A stretch of DNA of 64,000 nt from Acetobacterium fimetarium (GTDB lineage Bacteria > Bacillota > Clostridia > Eubacteriales > Eubacteriaceae). Shown here piece by piece: positions 15,558-23,852 of this stretch (within the stretch, counting starts at the first letter, position 1; each line of letters opens with the position of its first letter). Under the pieces are notes generated by a model. The model was given only the letters and a program-made list of their open reading frames with translations. It was not told the origin of the DNA and did no database searches. The translations under genes were made by a program, and so were the position numbers. The stretch spans positions 62,001-126,000 of the forward strand of contig NZ_WJBC01000006.1 of assembly GCF_014284475.1 (NCBI RefSeq). Reading direction: 5' to 3'.

Positions 15558-15583
15558 TTAAGTTGTGCCTGGCACCCGGGCTT
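15558..15583 (+). repeat. Dispersed palindromic repeat, copy 6 (end of unit B)
   Basis: TTAAGTTGTGCCTGGCACC followed by CGGGCTT, the best match to the consensus. It lies 11 bp beyond the end of the DUF2513 gene and is preceded by two AATAAGTTAAGT lead-ins. Confidence 0.8.
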
Positions 15584-15593
15584 AGGATTCTTA

Positions 15594-15977
15594 TTACAAA
15601 CCCAAGATTGCGGTCTTTATCATTGCCGTAGTTACAGCGGTTGCAATTTCTTTTACAGCATCCAGTACAAACGGAATACCTTTTGCGTTAATAGTATCCT
15701 TTGTTTTGTTCCAAACAGTATCACTTTTGATTTTATCTAAAAATTCGTGATCCTCCCATGTTAATCTACCCACACCAAATTGCAACAGTTCACCATCACC
15801 ATATTGGCCTTCATAGTCATAGATCATACCTGCATCATGTAAAATGGCGCAGTGATAACCGATTATTTTCATATCATAACCATCAATTTGTATTTCATTA
15901 TTATGTAACCAGGTATCAACATATTTTTCTTCAACGGTCAACAGTATTTCTCTTATAAGCTCCATATCTCTTTTCAT
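15594..15977 (-). CDS. DUF2513-family protein
   Basis: 127 residues from ATG 15977, preceded by GGGGAAG; a GTG four codons upstream is a less likely start. The opening MKRDMELIREILLTVEE and the later ILHDAGMIYDYEGQYGDG and LTWEDHEFLDKIKSDTVWNK are typical of DUF2513. This family of unknown function is common on phages and mobile islands. Between two repeat copies (15558 and 15999), it looks like another single-gene cassette of the accessory region, next to the restriction-modification operon. Confidence 0.8.
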   Translation of the reverse strand: MKRDMELIREILLTVEEKYVDTWLHNNEIQIDGYDMKIIGYHCAILHDAGMIYDYEGQYGDGELLQFGVGRLTWEDHEFLDKIKSDTVWNKTKDTINAKGIPFVLDAVKEIATAVTTAMIKTAILGL

Positions 15978-15998
15978 GATCTTCCCCACAATCTTAAG

Positions 15999-16020
15999 TT
16001 AAGTTGAGCCAGGCACCGCC
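15999..16020 (+). repeat. Dispersed palindromic repeat, copy 7
   Basis: TTAAGTTGAGCCAGGCACCG followed by CC, with a TTAAGTTAAG lead-in. The centre base is inverted (CCAGG), as expected for a palindromic core. It is the last copy before the hsd operon. Confidence 0.65.
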
Positions 16021-16088
16021 AACAAGAATACATTTCTAGATTATTATGATTTTTAAAGCCATCTATGAATAAATACTCAATTTTCAAT

Positions 16089-17405
16089 TCATTTTCCCTC
16101 TTTCTGTGAGAATAGGTTTTTTAATAAAGTTAACACACTCTCTTCCCCCGCCTCATTCGTACCCAGTTCTCCGCGAAAGGCTTTGCCGAGGATTGTTTTT
16201 TTCATGGCTTCAATCTGGTCGATGAGGTCGATGAGGTCTTTGGCGTTTTGTTCTTTGGCAAAGAGGTCGTCGAGGATGCGGACGATTTCTTGTTGTTCTG
16301 GGATTGAACAATGGGGAATCTCAAAGGCAGCAATTTTTTTAGCATTTATATTGGACTGGTTAACACCATCCGTTTTCACGGAATTACAATATATTTTTGC
16401 TCTTTGTGAATTCATCATATAGTTTAGATAATAGCCGTTCAGCATGTCATTATTTTTTAAGCGGATTAAATAGCCGGCAAATATTGCTGGGAACTCCCCT
16501 CGATATACCGAAGTTTTACCCACTAATTCTGGGCTGTTAGTCCGGTTAAAAAGGACGTCCCCTTTTTTTAAAAGGTACTTCTCGATATCTTCTTCATCGT
16601 CTGTATATGCCAAGTTATTCCAACGGATTTCGCCCTGTTGCAAATTACCCATTCTAATAACCACGACTTTTCCTGAGGTAAGGGATTTTTTTGACGTGCC
16701 ATATTGAAAACTTGTACAAAGCTCCGATAGTGGCTTAACCGACCAGCTCTCCATCCCAACCCCATTCACTTTCCGCCACTTTTTCGTCAGTTCGCCGGTG
16801 AAGGCCTGATGGAGAATGGCGGCTTTACGACTTTCGAAGCTGTCCAGAGCCTCCTGGATCAGTTCTTTAGCCTGGTCCAGCTTGTCAAAAAGGCTTTCGA
16901 TGCGGTCGACGATGCGCTGTTGTTCGGCCAGAGGTGGGAGGGGAATTGGATATTCTTGAAAATTCCCTAGTTTGATATAATTTGTCGCTGATCCATATTG
17001 TTTATCAGCATTGTATTCTTTCCAAAAGCTTTTAAAGTGATAATAAACATATTTCAGGAGCAAACTTTTCTTTTTTTGTATGACATATGTGCGTTGGTAT
17101 GCTTCAAATTTTCCTTCATAGTATAATGCTAATCCAACATTTGCACCATTTCCAGCTAATAAAATACTTTCTCCGTCAAAAGAAAAGCCATTACATCTAA
17201 TTGGTTCAGCCGCACAAGTGAAAAACATATATTTACCATTTGCTGTACCATAATTTGCATCTTTTTTACCTGTTGTGATTGTTACGTTACTCCCCAACCT
17301 CGTCCAAACCCAATTCCCCGGCACCTTATAAGGCCAATCCTCTTCCCTAACCAGCGCTTCCGCCAGCAATTCCTCACTGGTCAATTCTTGTTTCTTCTTC
17401 GCCAT
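16089..17405 (-). CDS. hsdS: Type I restriction enzyme specificity subunit HsdS
   Basis: 438 residues. Two target-recognition domains are visible: residues about 20-165, ending in PIPLPPLAEQQRIVDRIESL, and about 220-385, ending in CSIPEQQEIVRILDDLF. Each is followed by the long conserved helix that spaces the two DNA half-sites (KAAILHQAFTGEL and KKTILGKAFRGEL). It defines the bipartite sequence methylated and cut by the complex. The start is 2 bp after the hsdM stop. The length is normal and both domains are intact. The recognised sequence cannot be read from the protein. Confidence 0.93.
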   Translation of the reverse strand: MAKKKQELTSEELLAEALVREEDWPYKVPGNWVWTRLGSNVTITTGKKDANYGTANGKYMFFTCAAEPIRCNGFSFDGESILLAGNGANVGLALYYEGKFEAYQRTYVIQKKKSLLLKYVYYHFKSFWKEYNADKQYGSATNYIKLGNFQEYPIPLPPLAEQQRIVDRIESLFDKLDQAKELIQEALDSFESRKAAILHQAFTGELTKKWRKVNGVGMESWSVKPLSELCTSFQYGTSKKSLTSGKVVVIRMGNLQQGEIRWNNLAYTDDEEDIEKYLLKKGDVLFNRTNSPELVGKTSVYRGEFPAIFAGYLIRLKNNDMLNGYYLNYMMNSQRAKIYCNSVKTDGVNQSNINAKKIAAFEIPHCSIPEQQEIVRILDDLFAKEQNAKDLIDLIDQIEAMKKTILGKAFRGELGTNEAGEESVLTLLKNLFSQKEGK

Positions 17406-17407
17406 CC

Positions 17408-18823
17408 CTACGCCTCCAGTGAACGGAGTTCTTTGAGCACACTGTTAATCAGGTCGACGGCTTCTTCCAGTTTGGCGACCATTTCTTCGCCGCTTTCAAT
17501 CGGGTTCTGCATGTCTTCATAGTCGATGATGCTGTCGTCTCTTATCAGGCCGAGGTCGAGGCTGTTGTTTTTTTCGGCGATCTGTTCCCGGGTAAAGCAG
17601 GAAAAGCGTTCGTCGGCCACGGCGCTGCGGTCCTCGGCGGTGTAGGCTTTGATAAAGTCCGCAAAGTGTTCGTCGTTGAGGGTTCTGGTTTTACCGAAGG
17701 TCTGCATGTTGGTGCGCAGATCGTAGAACCAGACTTCGCTGGTGTTGTTCTTTTCGGTTTTGCCCCGGGTAAAAAAGAGCACGTTGGTTTTAACGCCCTG
17801 GGCGTAGAAAATCCCGGTCGGCAGCCTTAATATCGTATGGAGGTTGCATTTGTCCATCAGATCGGCGCGGATTGAGGCGCCGTCGCCGTCGGCAAAAAGG
17901 ACGTTGTCTGGCAGCACCACGGCAGCCCGGGCCTTGCCGTCGGCTTTCAGGCTGCGATAGATGTGCTGAAGAAAATTAAGCTGCTTGTTGGACGAGGGAA
18001 AGGTCAGATCATCCCGGGTACTGCGCTCGCCGCCTTTCTTGGTGCCAAAGGGCGGGTTGGTCAGCACGACGTCGTAATTTTTCATCGCCTTGCCGGCATT
18101 GGACAGGGTGTCCCCCAGCAGAATCTCGCCTTCAATATCGTGGAGCATGGCGTTCATCAGAGCTAGCCGATGGGTATCGTGAACCAGCTCGCAGCCGGTG
18201 AAGGCTTCATATTTTTGGAAGTCCTGCTTGGTCTGGGAACCAAGATCAAAATAATTGTCGGTCTGTTTTTTGAGATAGCGGTCGGCGGCGATCATAAAGC
18301 CAAAAGTGCCGCAGGCGGGATCGTTGCAGCGTTCTCCGGGCTGCGGGGCGATCAGCTTGGTCATGATGTTGATCAGCACCCGGGGGGTGAAATACTGGCC
18401 GGCGCCGGATTTCTTTTCGTTGGCGTTCTTTTCCAACAGCCCCTCGTAGAGGTTGCCGAGGCCTTCCTCCTTGGCGGAGTACCAGTCCAAAGCGTCGATG
18501 TTTAAGATGATCTTTTCGAGATTTTTGGGCTCGTCAATATTGGAACGGGCGCCGGCATAGATCTGGAGAATCCGGCCGCTGGTTTCTTCCCCCAGATGGG
18601 TGAGCAGCTCGTTGTAAAAGCGTTTGAGCTCGACACCCTGTTTTTTGACCAGCACATCCCAGCGGTAAGCCTCAGGGATGGCCCCGTCGGTGCCGGTTTC
18701 TTTGGCCATTTTCAGAAATAGAATATAGGTCAGTTCGGTGACGTACTGGTGGTAGGTGATGCCGTCGTCTCTGAGTACGTTGCAGAGATTCCAGAGTTTG
18801 GATACAATTTCCTGATTATTCAT
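17408..18823 (-). CDS. hsdM: Type I restriction enzyme methylation subunit HsdM
   Basis: 471 residues. The N-terminal HsdM_N domain is followed by the N6-adenine methyltransferase core with AdoMet motif DPACGTFGFMIAAD and catalytic NPPF (VVLTNPPFGTKKGG). It methylates adenines in both half-sites of the target with HsdS and is also needed for cleavage. The start overlaps the hsdR stop by 4 bp, and hsdS follows after 2 bp, so the three genes are translationally coupled. All motifs are intact. Confidence 0.95.
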   Translation of the reverse strand: MNNQEIVSKLWNLCNVLRDDGITYHQYVTELTYILFLKMAKETGTDGAIPEAYRWDVLVKKQGVELKRFYNELLTHLGEETSGRILQIYAGARSNIDEPKNLEKIILNIDALDWYSAKEEGLGNLYEGLLEKNANEKKSGAGQYFTPRVLINIMTKLIAPQPGERCNDPACGTFGFMIAADRYLKKQTDNYFDLGSQTKQDFQKYEAFTGCELVHDTHRLALMNAMLHDIEGEILLGDTLSNAGKAMKNYDVVLTNPPFGTKKGGERSTRDDLTFPSSNKQLNFLQHIYRSLKADGKARAAVVLPDNVLFADGDGASIRADLMDKCNLHTILRLPTGIFYAQGVKTNVLFFTRGKTEKNNTSEVWFYDLRTNMQTFGKTRTLNDEHFADFIKAYTAEDRSAVADERFSCFTREQIAEKNNSLDLGLIRDDSIIDYEDMQNPIESGEEMVAKLEEAVDLINSVLKELRSLEA

Positions 18824-21800
18824 GATGCTGCGTTTCCTCCATCGTCATATAGATAGTCATTGAGTTCGGTAATCAATTCATTTAATTGGTTTTTAAAAAC
18901 CTTGTTGATTTTGGCAAAGCCGCCCTGGGATTTGAAGGCGCCGGACTCGAAGGTGGCGGGCTCGAGAATGGTTTCAGCCAGCAGATTCTTTTCGATGCGA
19001 CCCAGCCAGTTTTCTTCCATCTTGCTGAAGCGGTGCTGCTTTTTAAGCCGGGTCACGGCATTGCGGATGCGTTGTTCGTGGCTGATCAGCGCGGAGCCGA
19101 GAGCCTGCTGGCGGATGAAGCTGATGATGTCGGCGGCGATGTCCTCGTTGGTGACGGCCTTCCAGGCACTGTTGAGCTGGGCTTCGGTAAACTGATTGCG
19201 GTCCAGCTCAAGTTTCAGGCTTTTCAGACTGTCCCGGGTCATTTCTGAGGGACTGGTGCAGACGGTTTTCAGGGCGATGATGCGGTTTTTGTTGTCGGCA
19301 ATAAAGGCGTTGAATGCCTTCAGATAGTCTTCGGGTTTGGCCCCGGCGCCGTAGCCCCGTTCATGGGCGACGAGTTCGTCCTCGGCATCGGAGATCACCA
19401 GCGGTCGCGGTCCCCGGTGGCTGCTGTTTTTGAGTATTTCAAAAACCGGAGTACAGGCCAGCAGTTTATTTCTGGCGGCATCGACGGGCAGGCTTCGCAG
19501 GGCGTTGACAAAGTCCTCCGGGCTGTCACAGCCGGTGAGATCAACAAACTGGGCCAGCGCGGTTTCATCCATCTGGCGCTTGTTGCGCTGGAGCTTGGCG
19601 ATGATCATCTCGATCTGGTTTTTCTGCTGCTTCTCGGTTTCCAGCACGGCCAGTCCGGCCAGCAGATCATCATAACTGATGCTGGGGTTGGCCACCACCG
19701 GTTTCATGGTGCTGTAGGGGTCCAGGGTTTCATACACGCCGACCGGGTCGTAAATCTCAAAATGGGTTTTGTCGATGGCCGGGCAGAGTCTTGTGGCTCG
19801 GCCCATCATCTGTTCAAAGAGAATCCGGGATTTGACCCGGCGCATGAAGATGATCGTGGTGATTTCCGGCACGTCGATGCCGGTGGTCAGCAGATCCACG
19901 GTGACGGCGATGTTGGGGTATTTTTCATTCTTGAAATGCTTGATGGCTTCCAGCACTTTTTTCTTGTTGCCGCCGCCGACGCTACCGGTGATTTTCAGGA
20001 TGGCATCGTTGTCCACGCCCATGGGTTCGTAAATCTCCTTGAGGATTTTCACGATCAGATCGGCATGGTTGTCGTCGACGGCAAAGACCAGGGTCTTGCC
20101 CTCCCCTTCGGGATCCAGATCGTTGGCGATTTCGGCCAGCACGGTGCGGTTGAAGTTTTCGGTGATCACCTGTCGGTTGAACTGCTCGACCTCGAATTTA
20201 AGCTCGTCTTCGAGCTGATCGCTGTTCATGATTTCACCGGTGACCGGGTCGTAAATCACCAGGGTATCCCCTTTTTCGTAGACGATGCCTTCGGTGGAAA
20301 GCCGGGTGGTGATGGTGTGCGGGGCGTCATGATCGACCAGAAAGCCTTCGATGACGGCTTCCCGGTAGCTGTAGCTAAACACCGGCGGCCCGAAAATCGC
20401 GCTGGTGTGCAGGGCCGGAGTGGCGGTCATGGCTACCTTGACGGCGTCGAAGTATTCAATCACCGCGCGGTATTTGCTGATGAAGTCGTCCTGGTTGCGG
20501 TAGAACAGCTCATCGTCGCTGAGGTCCTTGTCCAGAATGTAGCCCCGGTGGGCCTCATCCACGACGATCAGGTCGTAGTCGGACACGGCGGGGATCTGGT
20601 CCGCATCGTTGTCGAGAATCCGTTTCACCATGCTCTGAACCGTGGCCACATGGATGCGGGTTTCCTGATCGATGTCTTTGTCTTCGAGATTCTTGATGTT
20701 GTAGATGGCATCCAGCGTCATCAGGTCTTCGAGGCGGACTTCCCGGAAGACGTCCTGGGCCTGCTCGCCGAGGGCGGATCGGTCCACCAGAAAAAGAACC
20801 CGCTTGAACCGGCCGGTTTTCAGAAGACGGTAGATCAGCCCCAGAATGGTTCGGGTTTTGCCGGTGCCGGTGGCCATCGACAGCAGGACTTTGTCGCGCC
20901 CGTCGATGATCGCCTTTTCGGCCGCCGTGATGGCCTCAATCTGGTAGGCTCTCAGGTTCAGACCGTTTTTGTTGGTGAGAAAATCGGTGGGCATGGCGGC
21001 CAGGGCGTTGTTAGCGGCGCTGATGTCCGTCGCAAGCAGTTCGATGATACCGGTGGGACTCATCCAGCCCTGCAGGGCTCGGGGGATGTTGGCCTCGCTG
21101 CGGGCGTCGCGGAACCAGATGCCGGATTTTGTTTCCATCTGTTTGAGGTATTTGCGGCCGTTGGTGGCAAAGAGAAAGGGCGCTTTGTAGCCGTCCCAGT
21201 TGTTGATGACGTAGGCGGCGTCCCCCTCCTTCACGGTCTGCGCGTAGGACTTGCACTGGTAGTCAATCACCGTGGGAATGTCGATGGCGGCGCGTTTGGC
21301 TTCGATGATTCCGACCAGTTTTGTGCCCACAAACAGGGCGTAGTCGGCATAGCCTTTCTGGCTGACGGTGGAGTCGGTGGGCCACTCGGCAATGGCCAGG
21401 TTCCGGCCTGGCTGCGGGCGGACGCCGCGGGCGTAGCAGAGATTGACGGTGTCGGCTTCCCAGCCCACTTTTTTGAGCTGGTTGTCAATCAGGTAGCGGG
21501 TTTCGGCTTCGGTGAGGTTGAGGTGTTCGGCGGCGGTTCGAGCCTGCGTGATGCGCTGCTGAGGGGTGGCCGGGGTGACCGGGACCGCTCGGACCACTTT
21601 CTGTTTCAGGGCTGCGATCAGGGCTTCTTTTTCAGCCAGCTCTTTCTGGAGCGCCACCTGTTCTTGAGCCTGCTGCTTTTTCAGAGCGTGGAGCTGGGCC
21701 TTTGTTTTTTTCAGGTAGAGGCTGGCGTCCACGGTCGATTTCTGTTTGGGCAGCATAAAGCCGGCGGGCTGGTAGGCCCAGTCGCCATAGACCTGCATGA

Positions 21801-22155
21801 ACCAGACCCCCAGCTTGTAGGCCATTTCCAGCAGGATGGCGGCGTCTTCAACGGCGCCGTAGCCTTCGTGGACAGCGCGGTTTCTGGCCTTGCGCAGCGC
21901 GTAGAGCATATCGTCGATGTCCGGCGCAATCAGGCCTTCCCGTTTCAGGGCTTTGATGCGGTTGGCATGGGTGTTTTCCACTTCCGGCGGCGCTACGGCG
22001 TCAAACTCCATCATCAGGTTGACCAGGGTTTCGCCGAAAAGCCCCAGCTTGATGATGCAGGAATTGCCGTCAGTGTAGAGGTAGTCTTCGGCCAGGCTGC
22101 CCATCATGGCCAGTTCCGGAAAACGATTGCCTAAAAATGCGTAATTTGATTTCAT
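18820..22155 (-). CDS. hsdR: Type I restriction enzyme motor/nuclease subunit HsdR
   Basis: 1111 residues from ATG 22155, which has AGGGG at a 6-nt spacing; the ATG two codons upstream overlaps that site. The N-terminus resembles DUF4145 (to about 140), then a coiled coil (about 150-195), the nuclease domain with the EAK motif (288-290) of the PD-ExK fold, Walker A ATGTGKT (430-436), DEAH (535-538), TATPA and a complete helicase C-terminal domain. This is the EcoEI-like HsdR branch. It translocates DNA and cuts far from unmethylated sites. It is the first gene of the hsdR-M-S operon. Confidence 0.94.
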   Translation of the reverse strand: MKSNYAFLGNRFPELAMMGSLAEDYLYTDGNSCIIKLGLFGETLVNLMMEFDAVAPPEVENTHANRIKALKREGLIAPDIDDMLYALRKARNRAVHEGYGAVEDAAILLEMAYKLGVWFMQVYGDWAYQPAGFMLPKQKSTVDASLYLKKTKAQLHALKKQQAQEQVALQKELAEKEALIAALKQKVVRAVPVTPATPQQRITQARTAAEHLNLTEAETRYLIDNQLKKVGWEADTVNLCYARGVRPQPGRNLAIAEWPTDSTVSQKGYADYALFVGTKLVGIIEAKRAAIDIPTVIDYQCKSYAQTVKEGDAAYVINNWDGYKAPFLFATNGRKYLKQMETKSGIWFRDARSEANIPRALQGWMSPTGIIELLATDISAANNALAAMPTDFLTNKNGLNLRAYQIEAITAAEKAIIDGRDKVLLSMATGTGKTRTILGLIYRLLKTGRFKRVLFLVDRSALGEQAQDVFREVRLEDLMTLDAIYNIKNLEDKDIDQETRIHVATVQSMVKRILDNDADQIPAVSDYDLIVVDEAHRGYILDKDLSDDELFYRNQDDFISKYRAVIEYFDAVKVAMTATPALHTSAIFGPPVFSYSYREAVIEGFLVDHDAPHTITTRLSTEGIVYEKGDTLVIYDPVTGEIMNSDQLEDELKFEVEQFNRQVITENFNRTVLAEIANDLDPEGEGKTLVFAVDDNHADLIVKILKEIYEPMGVDNDAILKITGSVGGGNKKKVLEAIKHFKNEKYPNIAVTVDLLTTGIDVPEITTIIFMRRVKSRILFEQMMGRATRLCPAIDKTHFEIYDPVGVYETLDPYSTMKPVVANPSISYDDLLAGLAVLETEKQQKNQIEMIIAKLQRNKRQMDETALAQFVDLTGCDSPEDFVNALRSLPVDAARNKLLACTPVFEILKNSSHRGPRPLVISDAEDELVAHERGYGAGAKPEDYLKAFNAFIADNKNRIIALKTVCTSPSEMTRDSLKSLKLELDRNQFTEAQLNSAWKAVTNEDIAADIISFIRQQALGSALISHEQRIRNAVTRLKKQHRFSKMEENWLGRIEKNLLAETILEPATFESGAFKSQGGFAKINKVFKNQLNELITELNDYLYDDGGNAAS

Positions 22156-22781
22156 AAACATCCCCTCGGTTGATGGTTTCGTACTAATAGCGCTATTGTA
22201 TCACTTAATGGAGCGGAAATAAAGATTGCGGGGGTATTTTCGGCAATAAAAAAAGCGGCGCAGAGACTGTCGACAAAACCCGTACCGACCAATTGTTAAT
22301 CCAGAGTTTTTTTATTTGCTCACGATGCTTCATTCCTCTTCAAAAACATGCTATCAGGCAACTTTTCTGAAAAGATGAAAATATTCATATATATAAATAT
22401 GGAAATCAATGGCATTCAGCGAAAATAGAAAACGCCGTCATGACTCATTTTCAGCTCTTAGTTTTACTTTTTAGCAAGCTAATTCATATTAACTTAAACG
22501 TAAATTAATCATATTTTTATAAAATATCCCTTAAAATTTCCAAACTTCACTTAATAATGTCGTAGTATTTCCTATTATTATACCATTCTTCTTTCCCTCA
22601 AAAACAAACTAACCAATTTGATTGCTCTTGTTTCTTAAATGAATTTAACCCAAACTTGCAAAATTACCGGGCATAATGTATTATTCACATTGCCAATTTG
22701 TAAATAAATTGCAACGATCAATGATGTATTTAAGTCACAAACGTCACCGTGACACCATCATGTATTGACAACGGAGGTCAA
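22156..22781. other. Noncoding stretch between hsdR and the CHAP gene
   Basis: About 620 bp. It holds the hsdR promoter region, a direct repeat copy (22188-22273) and about 450 bp of AT-rich sequence leading to the CHAP gene. No coding frame with a ribosome binding site was seen in the rest. Confidence 0.5.
22188..22273. repeat. Direct repeat, copy 1 (lacks terminator right arm)
   Basis: About 85 bp nearly identical to 27164-27248 (TAGCGcTATTGT, then GGAGCGgAAATAAAGATTGC, then CGGCAATAAAAAA, GCGGCGCAGAGACTGTCGA). In the second copy the sequence forms a terminator hairpin; here the right arm is missing. Confidence 0.75.
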
Positions 22782-23726
22782 ATGAAGAAAAATTTAATAA
22801 AAAGTGTATGTGTGAGTCTTGCCTTTGTTTTTTGTCTGGGCGTAGTGCCTGGTCCAGTAATGGCAGAAGAACAAACCGTAGATGTAACACAAATTGCCCA
22901 GGCTGTTGAAACTGTTCAGGCCGAATCAGCAGCTTCCCTGCCAAACCTATTTTCAGCACGAACCACTGCGCCTGGTTCCGATAATACCTATTTCTTTGCT
23001 GATAATCCATATGCTCAAGGCGGATATGGTATGCCAAACTGTACTGCTTATGCCTTTGGCCGGGCTTATGAAATTTTGGGAACCAAACCCAATTTGGGCA
23101 TGGGTAATGCTAATTCCTGGTGGGCCTATAACCTGAGCACGGGTTATTATCCATCCGGTTCCACCCCCAAACTTGGCGCAGTTATCTGTTGGGGCGGCAG
23201 TTCAGACGGCCATGTAGCAATTGTTGAAGCCATCAATGGGGACACTGTCACGCTTTCCGAATCAACTTATAGCGGTATCTACTTCCAAAACTACACCTAT
23301 ACAATCGGTGCTGAAGATTCAACCTCAGTGGGTGGATTCCAGGGTTACATCTACATTGGCGATTATATTGATGCCGCATCCGATACAACCCCGCCGGGAT
23401 TATCTGATGTACTTGTCACCGATTTTGAAGGAAAAGGAATCCGAGTTACTGCCCTCGTTTCTGATGATTTAAGTGGCGTCACTAAGGTTAACTTTCCTGT
23501 CTGGACCGAAAACGGTGGTCAGGATGATTTAATCTGGCATGAAGGAACCGTTGAAGGTAACGTGGCCAGCTGTTATATTCCCTACAGTGAACACAATAAC
23601 GAGCTGGGCGACTACAAAGTTCATGTCTATGCCTACGACAAAGCCGGTTTATATAGTATGATTGGTACATCAATCACAAGAGCCGACACTTTTACCAGCC
23701 TGGGTGAAGTAGCTCTCAATAGCTAA
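22782..23726 (+). CDS. Secreted CHAP-domain protein (cell-wall amidase/peptidase type)
   Basis: 314 residues from ATG 22782, with GGAGG 6 nt upstream. A signal peptide is clear (KKN, then a hydrophobic stretch, ending near PVMAEE). The CHAP domain follows: the cysteine is in GMPNCTAYAFGRAYE, and the histidine in GHVAIVEAI about 60 residues later. The C-terminal 110 residues (TPPGLSDVLVTDFEGKGIRV onward) resemble GBS Bsp-like/Ig-like repeats found in clostridial surface proteins. It should cut peptidoglycan peptides outside the cell, perhaps in remodelling. It stands alone and ends in a strong terminator. Confidence 0.85.
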   Translation: MKKNLIKSVCVSLAFVFCLGVVPGPVMAEEQTVDVTQIAQAVETVQAESAASLPNLFSARTTAPGSDNTYFFADNPYAQGGYGMPNCTAYAFGRAYEILGTKPNLGMGNANSWWAYNLSTGYYPSGSTPKLGAVICWGGSSDGHVAIVEAINGDTVTLSESTYSGIYFQNYTYTIGAEDSTSVGGFQGYIYIGDYIDAASDTTPPGLSDVLVTDFEGKGIRVTALVSDDLSGVTKVNFPVWTENGGQDDLIWHEGTVEGNVASCYIPYSEHNNELGDYKVHVYAYDKAGLYSMIGTSITRADTFTSLGEVALNS

Positions 23727-23740
23727 TAACTTCACCAAAA

Positions 23741-23787
23741 AAACCTTCCAGTTGAACGTCAATCGACGTCACTGGAAGGTTTTTTTA
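23741..23787. terminator. Bidirectional Rho-independent terminator
   Basis: Stem AAACCTTCCAGT / ACTGGAAGGTTT, with T-runs on both strands. It ends the CHAP gene on the plus strand and the chemoreceptor gene on the minus strand. Confidence 0.9.
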
Positions 23788-23852
23788 TTTTTTTGCTGGT
23801 TATTAGCTATTTTTCAGGATAACCTGATGATGATAAACCATCAGAACCACTT

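Larger units (their letters stand above)
14768..15583. repeat. Segmental duplication, unit B
   Basis: Second copy of the 810-bp unit at 13524-14337. It differs most in the noncoding G/C-rich part, where the right arm of the inverted repeat has changed to CCTTCGACCCCTTCG, and very little in the gene. It ends with repeat copy 6. Confidence 0.85.

Noticed and set aside
5821-16020. A proven integron
   Set aside because: GTTAAGT resembles the attC core, but I see no paired RYYYAAC partner at proper spacing in most copies, and no integrase, so an integron is only one hypothesis.
19363-22134. A 923-codon open frame on the plus strand opposite hsdR
   Set aside because: It is antisense to a well-supported restriction subunit, has no recognisable domain and is rich in Gly, Asp, Val and His as expected for the complement of GC-rich coding sequence.
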